Counted from the first letter of the stretch, positions 1-5,482 are shown. The stretch is 5,482 nt of DNA from an uncultured Myxococcales bacterium (GCA_937896275.1 CALBMW010001060.1:1-5482), one strand, 5' to 3'. Notes: generated from the sequence alone by a model not told the origin. Made by a program: numbers and translations.

Positions 1-989
1 AGCAACACCTCGGTCCCGGGCGCCGCCACCACCTCGACCACCTGGGCGCCACCGCCCCAGCGCTGTTCGAGCACGGGCCGTCGCGCCTTGGGATCGAGCA
101 CCGCGCGACGCTGCGTCGGCGTCCACGGCTGCGCCGCATCGAAGCTCGCCACGCGCAGCGCGAAGGGCTGCACGGCGTGCAACGTGGCCTGGGCCCACGG
201 CGCGCTCGCGAAGACCATCCGGTCCACGCCGAAGGGGCTCACCACCAGACGCTCGCGCCCGGCGCCGCCCAGCCGCGGGATGCCACGTCGCACGTGCAGC
301 GGGCGCTCGGCGCCGCCCTCGGCCCAGGAGCGCGCCGGCCCGCCGTAAGCGGTCAGCCACCACGTCCCCGGCGCCAGCCGCGCCGCGAGGCTGCAGTGGC
401 TCATCGCCCGCCCGGGGATCGGCGTGCGCTCGGTGCAGCCAGGCGCCGCGTCCACCATCCAGCCGTCGGGGTGCCAGAGCCGAAGATCGCTCAGGTGCCG
501 GCCCATCGCTTCGAAGGCCAGCGGCGCGTCGGCCTCGTCGGGGCCGACGCGCACCACGAACCGCGCCGCCTGCAAGTCGCCCAGCGTCGTCGACCGAAGC
601 TGCCCGTCGTCGAGCGTCGGGGCGAGACCCGCCTCGGCGAAGGCCACCGCCCGCACCTTCGCCGACGCCTTCACCCCGCGCGGGCCCAGCGTCTCGACGC
701 GGTAGGTGTCGCGATCCAGGAAGCGGTCGACGCGGCCGTCCGCGCTGCCGGCGCGGCCCATCCAAGGCCCGGGCCCCCCCACGCGATCGACGACGCGGAG
801 CGCGACGCCGGGGCCACTGTCGGTGAAGATCGCGTAGCGCCCGAAGGCGTCGACCCGCACCAACGCGCGCGACGCGCCGTCGGCGGGCACCTCGGCCGGC
901 TCGACCACGGCCGCGCCGAACGCAGGGCAGACCCAGGGGAGCAGGCCCGCGAGGGCGGGGAGGAGGAGTCGAGTGCAGACGCGGCGCAT
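1..989 (-). CDS. Exported protein, N-terminal part; possible alpha-2-macroglobulin-like protein (partial, runs off left edge)
   Basis: An open frame of 329 complete codons runs from an ATG at 989-987 to the window edge with no stop, so the C-terminus is missing. The start is preceded by a GAGAGG Shine-Dalgarno about 5 bases upstream. Residues 1-26 form a classical Sec signal peptide: MRR, a hydrophobic core with LLLPALAGLLPWV, and a likely cut after AFGA. C21 is not in a good lipobox, so an ordinary secreted or periplasmic protein is more likely than a lipoprotein. The mature part looks beta-rich. It has no membrane segment and two cysteines (C185, C199) that could form a disulfide. Segments such as ALRVVDRVGGPG (63-74), LSDLRLWHPDG (166-176), TAYGGP (213-218) and SPFGVDR (251-257) remind me of the N-terminal regions of large bacterial alpha-2-macroglobulin family proteins. 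That is recall, not a search. Coding is certain; the family is tentative. It lies downstream of a hairpin and may be a separate transcription unit unrelated to the Ter genes. Confidence 0.8.
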   Translation of the reverse strand, partial: MRRVCTRLLLPALAGLLPWVCPAFGAAVVEPAEVPADGASRALVRVDAFGRYAIFTDSGPGVALRVVDRVGGPGPWMGRAGSADGRVDRFLDRDTYRVETLGPRGVKASAKVRAVAFAEAGLAPTLDDGQLRSTTLGDLQAARFVVRVGPDEADAPLAFEAMGRHLSDLRLWHPDGWMVDAAPGCTERTPIPGRAMSHCSLAARLAPGTWWLTAYGGPARSWAEGGAERPLHVRRGIPRLGGAGRERLVVSPFGVDRMVFASAPWAQATLHAVQPFALRVASFDAAQPWTPTQRRAVLDPKARRPVLEQRWGGGAQVVEVVAAPGTEVL

Positions 990-1147
990 GGGGCCCTCTC
1001 GGCGACCGGCGGTTCAGCCCGAGCCGAGAGCAACACACGGGCCAGCCGCGTTCCCGACGCAGGCGCGCGGCAGTGGAGCCGGCGCCCGCGCCACGATGCT
1101 GCGAATAGCCTCACGATGCCACGCTTCGTGGCATCGTGACTCGCCTG
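990..1147. other. Intergenic region between the PH-like gene and the exported-protein gene
   Basis: This 158-base gap holds the 13-bp hairpin (1111-1139) and an extra CACGATGC copy at 1092-1099. Between 990 and 1090 there is no convincing -10 or -35 element for the exported-protein gene, only the GAGAGG ribosome-binding site next to its ATG. Small open frames crossing the gap are GC-driven shadows. Confidence 0.6.
1111..1139. terminator. Perfect 13-bp inverted repeat, likely transcription terminator of the minus-strand gene pair
   Basis: Arms 1111-1123 (TCACGATGCCACG) and 1127-1139 are exact reverse complements around the 3-base loop CTT. Read on the minus strand, the stem begins 9 bases after the stop codon of the PH-like gene (1148-1150), where an intrinsic terminator is expected. 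No run of T follows the stem on either strand, so a canonical intrinsic terminator is not fully met. It could instead act with Rho, stabilise the 3' end of the mRNA, or be a protein-binding site. A further direct copy of CACGATGC lies at 1092-1099. Confidence 0.6.
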
Positions 1148-1618
1148 CTAAATCTGGTGCTGCTGGGAGTTGGCGATGATGAGCTGGCTCATGTGGGTCG
1201 TGAAGGCGCGCAGATCCTCGTCGCGCAGCTTCTTGATCGCCAGCGTGTAGCGCTGCGTGTGGCTCTCGATGTGCACCACGCGCGTGTGCACGAAGCAAAT
1301 CCGCGTCTCCTTGGACGCGCCGGCCTCGATCACCGAGCGGCTCGAGATCGTGTTCACCCCGAGGACCTTCGTGCACCCGCACCACTGCGCCTGCGACTGC
1401 AGGAGCAGGACGCGCATGTTGGTCAGGATGAGGAAGACGCGAATGTGCCCGCCCGTGAACTTGGCGATCGACGCCTGCAGCGTGGCGATGATCTTCTGAA
1501 TCGGCATCGATCCGAGGAAGAAGCCGTCGGCCTGGATGCAGTAGGTGATCTCTTCCCCCTGCATGAGCTGAACCTGGTCGAGGGCCTCCTGGGCCTTGGG
1601 CGTGAGTTGGGTCGTCAT
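1148..1618 (-). CDS. Small soluble protein with predicted bacterial PH-like domain (156 aa)
   Basis: The start is ATG 1618-1616, with AGGAGA six bases upstream; stop TAG at 1150-1148. The same frame stays open upstream to 2281, but the strong Shine-Dalgarno and the ATGA overlap with the preceding gene's stop fix this start. There is no signal peptide or membrane segment, so it should be cytoplasmic. After a helical, Gln-rich N-terminus (1-20) come alternating hydrophobic strands: EEITYCIQADGFF (22-34), then IRVFLILTNMRVLLLQSQ (59-76), then NTISSRSVIEAG (89-100), then a strand pair around 106-128. A helix follows at 131-149. A strand pattern with an LTNxR turn followed by an IxxxSV strand recalls bacterial PH (bPH/YdjM-like) domains, which are often membrane- or complex-associated adaptors. 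No catalytic motif is seen. It forms a two-gene operon with the membrane protein upstream and is followed by a hairpin. The gene is solid; the PH assignment is a fold-level guess, and no specific function can be given. Confidence 0.87.
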   Translation of the reverse strand: MTTQLTPKAQEALDQVQLMQGEEITYCIQADGFFLGSMPIQKIIATLQASIAKFTGGHIRVFLILTNMRVLLLQSQAQWCGCTKVLGVNTISSRSVIEAGASKETRICFVHTRVVHIESHTQRYTLAIKKLRDEDLRAFTTHMSQLIIANSQQHQI

Positions 1619-2151
1619 CGAAGGTCTCCTGTGGCGTGGGCGGCGCGCACGTCGCGCGCCAGGTCGTGGCGGCGGATATTCCCGCCGTCGATTTCGAAGA
1701 GCACCCCGTCCTGCCGGTCGACCAGCAGCAGAGTGTGGCCACGCTCCGCCTCTTCGGCGGCGTAGCGTCGGAGCAGCGCGGCGCGCTCTCGGCGCGGCAC
1801 GTCGGCGCGGATCAGGATCTCGCGCGCGACGACGCGGAAGCAGGGGTCGCCGCAATACCGGGCCACCATGTCGGGCCGAAAGCGACCGGCCTCGATGCGG
1901 CGCTGCGCAAGCCAGGTCGCCCGCAGCTTGCGCGGCCAGCGACCGGCGATGCTCCAGGCGGTGCCGTAGAGGCGAAGCGTGATGAGCGCGGCCGGGGCCC
2001 AGAGCCACCAGGCGGCGGGCCACCCGACGATGACGGCCGCCGTGATCGCTGTCGGTGCACCGGCCATCAGGAAGGCATAGCGCTGGTAGCTGACGAACAG
2101 CCGCAGCCGCGTCAGTCGCGGGTCCCGTCGTGGTGACGCCACCTGATTCAT
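1615..2151 (-). CDS. Unrecognised protein with two transmembrane segments and a basic cytoplasmic tail (178 aa)
   Basis: The start chosen is ATG 2151-2149 (MNQVAS), with a GAGG about four bases upstream; stop TGA 1617-1615. The stop overlaps the next gene's ATG as ATGA, so the two are translationally coupled. The frame is open further upstream, and an ATG at 2231 would add 26 residues (MGSAHGRL...), but that stretch looks like non-coding intergenic sequence. A basic N-terminus (8-24) leads into two hydrophobic segments, about 25-43 and 46-64, the second rich in Trp (WPAAWWLWAP). These form a tight hairpin with both ends probably cytoplasmic. The remaining 110 residues are soluble and Arg-rich, with a CGDPC pair (100-104), a helix around 117-138, and a final strand-like part LLLVDRQDGVLFEIDGG (141-157). 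I do not recognise the family. It begins 196 bases from, and diverges from, the TerD gene, so it may share control with that operon and provide a membrane anchor for the PH-like partner. That role is inference. Confidence 0.82.
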   Translation of the reverse strand: MNQVASPRRDPRLTRLRLFVSYQRYAFLMAGAPTAITAAVIVGWPAAWWLWAPAALITLRLYGTAWSIAGRWPRKLRATWLAQRRIEAGRFRPDMVARYCGDPCFRVVAREILIRADVPRRERAALLRRYAAEEAERGHTLLLVDRQDGVLFEIDGGNIRRHDLARDVRAAHATGDLR

Positions 2152-2255
2152 CCGGCCTCGCCGATCCCTCGGCGCAACGCAATACACCACCCAGGGCTGG
2201 GCCGCCAGACGCCCGTGCGCGCTGCCCATGACGCCGCGCCCGACCGAAACCACGT

Positions 2256-2293
2256 GGGCGCGCGACCCCGTCTGAGCGCACGGTTGCGCGCCC
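2256..2293. repeat. Imperfect 12-bp inverted repeat in the divergent intergenic region, candidate operator
   Basis: Arms GGGCGCGCGACC (2256-2267) and GGTTGCGCGCCC (2282-2293) are reverse complements at 11 of 12 positions, separated by 14 bases. The right arm covers the putative -35 element of the terD promoter. If transcribed, the single mismatch would be a G-U pair. The position suits a regulator-binding site, but GC-rich sequence produces such dyads by chance more often than balanced sequence does. Confidence 0.35.
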
Positions 2294-2312
2294 CGATCCT
2301 CGCGGCTACTAT
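2284..2312 (+). promoter_or_regulatory. Putative sigma70-type promoter of the terD operon
   Basis: A TTGCGC box (2284-2289) and a TACTAT box (2307-2312) are separated by exactly 17 bases. The -10 box lies in one of the few AT-containing spots of the region. Transcription would start near 2319, giving a leader of about 30 bases ending in the Shine-Dalgarno. The -35 box matches consensus at only three positions and the -10 at four, so this is the best candidate in the divergent region rather than a firm call. Confidence 0.4.
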
Positions 2313-2335
2313 CCGGGCGCCAGAAACGGACCTTT

Positions 2336-2340
2336 GGAGG
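2336..2340 (+). promoter_or_regulatory. Strong Shine-Dalgarno of the TerD-family gene
   Basis: GGAGG lies seven bases before ATG 2348. It decides the start of the TerD-family gene and excludes the overlapping ATG at 2334, which belongs to a shadow frame. It is the best ribosome-binding site on the plus strand here, consistent with high TerD expression relative to the enzymes downstream. Confidence 0.75.
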
Positions 2341-2347
2341 AACTTCG

Positions 2348-2923
2348 ATGGGTGTCAGCCTATCCAAGGGCGGGAACGTCTCGCTCACCAAGACCGCCCC
2401 CGGCTTGTCCCAGATTCGCATCGGACTCGGCTGGGACATTCGCGTCACCGACGGCGCCGCCTTCGACCTGGACGCGAGCGCCTTTCTGCTCGGCGCCGAC
2501 AACAAGGTCCGCAGCGACGCCGACTTCATCTTCTACAACAACCTGCGCTCGGCCGACGGCGCCGTGGTGCACGCCGGAGACAACCGCACCGGCGCCGGCG
2601 ACGGGGACGACGAGGTCATCACCGTCGATCTGTCGAAGGTGGACCCGGGCGTCGCGCGCATTCAGGTCGCCGTCACCATCGACGAGGCGGAGGCCCGCCG
2701 TCAGAACTTCGGCATGGTGCAGGGCGCCTTCATGCGCGTGGTCAACGCGAGCGACAGCACGGAGATCGCGCGCTACGACCTGTCCGAGGACGCCAGCATG
2801 GAGACCGCCATGGTCTTCGGCGAGGTGTACCGCCACAACGACGAGTGGAAGTTCAAGGCCATCGGCCAGGGCTACACCGGTGGCCTCGGGCCGCTCGCGC
2901 GCGAACTCGGCGTGAACGCCTGA
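2348..2923 (+). CDS. terD: TerD-family calcium-binding stress/tellurium-resistance protein (191 aa)
   Basis: This is a full-length TerD-family protein; TerD and TerE are usually about 190 residues. It begins with the typical MGVSLSKGGNVSLTK and carries the family motifs in order. These are GLGWD (26-30), FDLDASAFLL (39-48), DFIFYNN (59-65), HAGDNRTGAGDGDDE (75-89), NFGMVQGAFMRVVN (120-133), and the C-terminal RYDLSEDASMETAMVFGEVYR (142-162) with GYTGGL (175-180). The acidic clusters at D40/D42 and the GDNRTGxGxGDDE loop are the known calcium-binding regions of TerD structures. No signal peptide is present; TerD proteins are cytoplasmic or on the inner face of the membrane and take part in resistance to tellurite, phage and chemical damage. 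It is the first gene of the plus-strand operon and has its own promoter candidate and strong ribosome-binding site. Which paralogue (TerD, TerE or TerZ) it corresponds to cannot be settled here, so the symbol is at family level. Confidence 0.95.
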   Translation: MGVSLSKGGNVSLTKTAPGLSQIRIGLGWDIRVTDGAAFDLDASAFLLGADNKVRSDADFIFYNNLRSADGAVVHAGDNRTGAGDGDDEVITVDLSKVDPGVARIQVAVTIDEAEARRQNFGMVQGAFMRVVNASDSTEIARYDLSEDASMETAMVFGEVYRHNDEWKFKAIGQGYTGGLGPLARELGVNA

Positions 2924-3048
2924 CCCAGCCATTGCCGCACCCATCGCCCCGACCGGCGGCCTGGCCGCCATGGTCGCGGCCCCCCTCCGACGTCGTCCCG
3001 GTCACCTCTTCGGCGGCCGGCCGCGCCCACCCCCTCACCTCGGTCCAC
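2924..3048 (+). other. Gap between terD and the PRTase gene, possibly coding for an N-terminal extension
   Basis: This 125-base stretch is GC- and Pro-codon-rich and lacks any stop in the PRTase frame. No terminator-type hairpin with a T tract and no clear promoter is seen, so terD and the PRTase gene are probably co-transcribed. If translation starts at TTG 2932, most of the gap becomes coding. Confidence 0.45.
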
Positions 3049-4002
3049 ATGGTCACGGTCGAGCGCGACGGCAATCCGCGGCGGCGCCTCGGCCTGGCGT
3101 CCCCCTTCCTGGGCAAGATCGCGGACGCCGAGCACGCCACGCTCGCGGCGCTCGCGGCGCTCGTGGCTGGCGCGGTCACGCCGAGCGCCGAGCCGACGCT
3201 GCTCGTGGGGCTGGCCGAGTCCTCGCTGATGCTCGCGTGGTCGGTACACCGGCACCTTCCGACCGCCGATCTCTGCGTGAGCAGCCGGCAGCCCAGCGGT
3301 CACCCACGCGAGCGCAGCTTCCGCGAGCCCCACTCCCACGCGCCCGCCCACCATCTGGTCCTGCCCGAGGGACGCTATGCACGGGTGGTGGTGGTCGAGG
3401 ACGAGCTGACCACCGGGCGCACGCTGGCCAACCTCGTCGACACGCTGGAGGGCGTCGCCCCTCGCTACGAGGTCGTGACGCTGGCCGATCTGCGGTCGCC
3501 GGCGAGGCGCGCCGCCATGGCTCGGGCCTTCGCGGCGCGCGGACTGCGCGTCGGCTTCGCTGATCTCGCGGACGCCACGATCCCGGCGCGTCCGGGCGCC
3601 GCGCCGCCGTTCGGCTCCACGGCGGCCACGCGCGCCGACCTGGAGCGGCTGTTGGCGCTCCTCGAAGGGCGGCGGGGCGAGGCGCGCAACCGCACGATCT
3701 ACGCCATCGGCGAGTGCGTCGGCCTGCCCCTCGGTTTACTCCACGCCCTGCCGCGGGCCGCGCGCCTGCGCCACGTGACGCGAAGCCCTTGGCGCGTGGA
3801 CGCCGCAGCGATCCACGAGCGCGTCGAGCTGGGCTGCGCCACGGACGGCGCCCCCTACTTCCTCTACAACCCCACCGTGCGCGCCGACGAGGCGCCGATC
3901 GTGATCGGCGACGAGGCCACGCGCCCAGTGGCCGCCGCCCTGTGTCGGGTCTTACGTGCGCGCGGCGCGCGGCCGATGACCCACACGGTCGCGCGCCCAT
4001 GA
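3049..4002 (+). CDS. Ter-operon phosphoribosyltransferase with C-terminal TRSP domain (317 aa)
   Basis: This is a two-domain protein of the PRTase_2-TRSP type found in Ter operons. The N-terminal PRTase domain has FLGK (20-23), a SFREPHSHA segment (90-98) and the type I PRTase PRPP-binding motif VVVVEDELTTGRT (113-125), with the acidic pair E117/D118 and the TTG loop intact, so it should be active. The TRSP domain (about 215-310) has YAIGECVGLP (218-227), the name-giving TRSP (244-247) and YFLYNP (270-275). The enzyme is thought to transfer ribose-5-phosphate from PRPP in making a nucleoside-like metabolite; the base acceptor is unknown. The start is uncertain. ATG 3049 is the only ATG between the terD stop and the PRPP region in this frame, but it has no Shine-Dalgarno. 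The frame is open upstream, so a TTG start at 2932 (39 extra residues) is possible. The stop overlaps the next ATG as ATGA, showing translational coupling. Confidence 0.92.
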   Translation: MVTVERDGNPRRRLGLASPFLGKIADAEHATLAALAALVAGAVTPSAEPTLLVGLAESSLMLAWSVHRHLPTADLCVSSRQPSGHPRERSFREPHSHAPAHHLVLPEGRYARVVVVEDELTTGRTLANLVDTLEGVAPRYEVVTLADLRSPARRAAMARAFAARGLRVGFADLADATIPARPGAAPPFGSTAATRADLERLLALLEGRRGEARNRTIYAIGECVGLPLGLLHALPRAARLRHVTRSPWRVDAAAIHERVELGCATDGAPYFLYNPTVRADEAPIVIGDEATRPVAAALCRVLRARGARPMTHTVARP

Positions 4003-5039
4003 TCGCGACGCCCTGGCCGGCGCTCACCGTGCTGGCGCGCCACGCCGGTGAGATCGATCCATTCGATCCGGGCGAGCGGCACCGCTTTCGCGGCGAGGAG
4101 GCCTTCGCCGCCGACGTGACGGGCTGGCGGCGTTGGTCCAAGCCCTCACCCGAGCCGGCCGTCGACGAGGACTTCCGCCGGCTGCTGCTGGCCGCGATCG
4201 ATCGTGGGGGGCCCGCCCTCGCGGCAGGCGTCGAGCGCCTCGCCTCACAGATCGTGCGGGCGGACGCCCGCCCCCCCTTGCTCGTCGCCATCCTTCGGGC
4301 CGGCGTCCCCGTCGCCCATCTCCTGGCGCGCGCGCTCGCCCGGCACTATGGGGAGCCCGTGCCGCAGGTGGCGTTGTCGCTCTTCGCCGGCCTTGGTTGG
4401 GATGCGCCCGCCCTCGAGACCGCCCTGCGCGCCCACCCCGGCCGCCCGGTGTGGTTCGTCGACGGGTGGACGAGCAAGGGCGGCGTCGCCCGCGAGCTCG
4501 CCGCCGCGTACGCCCGCTGGCTCGACGCGGGCCACCGCGACTTCGCTGGCCCCGAGGGTCCGCGCCTGGCGGTGCTGGTCGACCCCAACCGCCTGGCCAC
4601 GGCCACCGGCCTCGTCGCCGACCGCCTCGTGCCGAGCGCCTGCTTCACCGCCCCAGAGACGCTCGGCTTCTCGCGCGGTTTCGCGACGAGCGACGGCGCG
4701 ATGTTCCAGACCTATGGCTTCCCGCCCGCCCTGCTTCAGCCAAGGCTCGTGCAGGCATGGTGCGCGCTCGGCGATCACGGGGTCCCGCCCGCGCCCGAGG
4801 ACCGGCAGGCGCCGCCGGCGGAGCCTCCTCCCCCGGGTTGGCGGCTGCACGTCAACGAGGTCGTGCGCGCCCTGATCAATCGCGATCCGCGCGCGCTGTG
4901 GCTGGCGGCGGACGAGGCCCAGGCTGCTGACACTCTGGCGCCCGTCCTCCACCTGGCGCGCCTGCGCGAGGTGCCGGTGCGCTTCGGCGTGCCCCAGGTG
5001 TCGGCCTGGGGAGCCCTGGCCGCCGCGAGGATGGCGTGA
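3999..5039 (+). CDS. StiP-family (PRTase-like) protein with C-terminal PELOTA-type RNA-binding domain (346 aa)
   Basis: The start is ATG 3999, overlapping the PRTase stop; the frame is open further upstream but only as a shadow of the PRTase gene. The family is named 'cysteine protease StiP' in databases and was earlier described as a PRTase-like domain. The supporting segments are LLVAILRAGVPVAHLLARAL (94-113), the strongly diagnostic FVDGWTSKGGVARELA (153-168), VLVDPNRLA (192-200) and DRLVPSACF (208-216). C215 is one of only two cysteines and would be the candidate nucleophile if the protease label is right. A Pro-rich linker (262-280) leads to a final domain (281-340) with NEVVRALINRDPRALWLA, APVLHLARLREVPV and a terminal strand, which fits the L7Ae/PELOTA-type RNA-binding domain seen in these proteins. 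Relative to the family as I remember it, the segment LSLFAGLGWD (126-135) has lost an Arg-containing motif. The domain architecture is fairly certain; the biochemical activity is not known. Confidence 0.88.
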   Translation: MIATPWPALTVLARHAGEIDPFDPGERHRFRGEEAFAADVTGWRRWSKPSPEPAVDEDFRRLLLAAIDRGGPALAAGVERLASQIVRADARPPLLVAILRAGVPVAHLLARALARHYGEPVPQVALSLFAGLGWDAPALETALRAHPGRPVWFVDGWTSKGGVARELAAAYARWLDAGHRDFAGPEGPRLAVLVDPNRLATATGLVADRLVPSACFTAPETLGFSRGFATSDGAMFQTYGFPPALLQPRLVQAWCALGDHGVPPAPEDRQAPPAEPPPPGWRLHVNEVVRALINRDPRALWLAADEAQAADTLAPVLHLARLREVPVRFGVPQVSAWGALAAARMA

Positions 5040-5482
5040 ACGACCGCGACGGATCGCCTCACGCGCGCACCGCCGGGCCCGTCATCCTCGACCTCGACGG
5101 GACGCTGCTGCACATCGATCCCTCGGTCGGCGCGGTGACCGTCCCGGGGCGCACCCGGTCGGCCTTCCTGGCGCGATCGACCCTCGCGGCCCTCGTCTCG
5201 CTGGCCCGTCGCCACCCCATCGTCCTCGCCACCGCGCGCGCCTGGGATGGCACCCGCGTCGTGGTCGAGGCCCTCGCCAAAGCGGGCGCGCCCGTCGCGG
5301 GGCTGGTCCTCGAGGATGGCGGCTTCATCGGAGCGCCCGGCGCCCTGCGTCGCCTCGAGCCGCGCCGCGACTGGCACGCCCTGCGCCGGCACCTCGATGA
5401 CCGCGACGCCGTCTGGCCGCGCTTCGCCTGGCAGCATGACTTCCACGCCTGCCTCGTCGCCCGCGCCGCCGACCCGCGCGCC
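5036..5482 (+). CDS. HAD-superfamily phosphatase of the Ter operon (partial, runs off right edge)
   Basis: The start is GTG 5036, overlapping the previous stop as GTGA; no in-frame ATG precedes the catalytic motif, so this start is well supported. The 149 codons present stay open to the edge. HAD motif I is VILDLDGTLL (16-25), with D19 as nucleophile and D21 as acid/base. Motif II is the Thr of VLATAR (63-68). Motifs III and IV would lie beyond the window. A cap-like segment follows with LVLEDGGFIG (90-99) and RRDWHALRRHL (110-120). The DGG-then-DW pattern recalls the NGG/DW region of the HAD phosphatases that travel with Ter PRTase and StiP genes. The enzyme probably removes a phosphate from an intermediate made by the upstream enzymes. 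Superfamily membership is firm; substrate and full length are unknown. Confidence 0.9.
   Translation, partial: MNDRDGSPHARTAGPVILDLDGTLLHIDPSVGAVTVPGRTRSAFLARSTLAALVSLARRHPIVLATARAWDGTRVVVEALAKAGAPVAGLVLEDGGFIGAPGALRRLEPRRDWHALRRHLDDRDAVWPRFAWQHDFHACLVARAADPRA

Noticed and set aside
177..1139. 320-residue open frame on the plus strand opposite the exported protein
   Set aside because: The translation is Arg/Ala/His-rich with no motifs, and it contradicts the minus-strand frame that has a signal peptide, ribosome-binding site and protein-like composition.
2190..2201. CCCAG-GG-CTGGG short dyad in the divergent region
   Set aside because: Five-base arms are too short to separate from chance in such GC-rich sequence.
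2152..2230. Promoter for the minus-strand membrane-protein gene
   Set aside because: The only AT-bearing candidate -10 (TATTGC on the minus strand) lacks a credible -35 at normal spacing, so no call was made.
1619..2281. N-terminal extension of the PH-like gene to 2281 on the minus strand
   Set aside because: This frame lies over the two-TM gene and reads as Arg/Ala-rich noise. The AGGAGA site before ATG 1618 and the ATGA coupling fix the shorter form.
2360..2971. 203-residue minus-strand open frame opposite terD
   Set aside because: It is the antisense shadow of a strongly conserved TerD gene, and its Val/Ala/Gly/Asp-rich content mirrors the TerD codons.
2215..3048. Long open frame running in frame with the PRTase through terD (595-residue reading from ATG 2215)
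   Set aside because: It overlaps the whole of terD in another frame, and its Arg/Pro/His-rich translation has no family motifs. Only the part from about 3049 onwards is credible.
3176..4291. 371-residue open frame on the minus strand opposite the PRTase and StiP genes
   Set aside because: The translation is low-complexity Arg/Ala/Pro/Ser sequence typical of the antisense of GC-rich genes, while the plus strand carries clear family motifs.

Overview
The window comes from a very GC-rich bacterial chromosome. Third codon positions are almost all G or C, proteins are rich in Ala, Arg and Pro, and AAA-type codons are nearly absent. The gene content (tellurium-type stress operon, a large exported protein, otherwise unrecognised proteins) fits a myxobacterium or another Myxococcota/deltaproteobacterial lineage. 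That is inference; no taxonomic marker is present. No mobile element, CRISPR array, tRNA or rRNA is visible.

Left part, minus strand (1-2151). Three genes read leftwards. The first transcribed is a small protein with two membrane segments (1615-2151). Its stop overlaps by an ATGA junction the start of a 156-residue soluble protein that looks like a bacterial PH-type domain (1148-1618). A perfect 13-bp hairpin (1111-1139) follows that pair. Then comes an exported protein with a signal peptide (start at 989) that runs off the left edge; it resembles the N-terminal part of bacterial alpha-2-macroglobulin-like proteins.

Centre (2152-2347). A 196-bp divergent intergenic region separates the minus-strand pair from the plus-strand operon. 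It holds a plausible sigma70-type promoter for the right-hand operon, a 12-bp imperfect inverted repeat overlapping its -35 box, and a strong Shine-Dalgarno.

Right part, plus strand (2348-5482). This is a Ter stress-response operon of the biosynthetic type: TerD-family calcium-binding protein, then PRTase with TRSP domain, then StiP/PRTase-like protein with C-terminal PELOTA-type RNA-binding domain, then a HAD phosphatase cut by the right edge. The last three genes are joined by 4-base ATGA and GTGA overlaps, so they are almost certainly translationally coupled. In published comparative genomics of Ter systems (Anantharaman, Iyer and Aravind), this PRTase/TRSP/PELOTA/HAD set, usually with an ATP-grasp and an aldolase-like enzyme, is predicted to make a nucleoside-like metabolite linked to TerD-mediated stress signalling. 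The missing partners, if present, would lie beyond 5482.

The most interesting points are the divergent membrane/PH-like gene pair sharing a control region with the Ter operon, the diverged motifs in the StiP-like enzyme, and the inverted repeats in the two intergenic regions.
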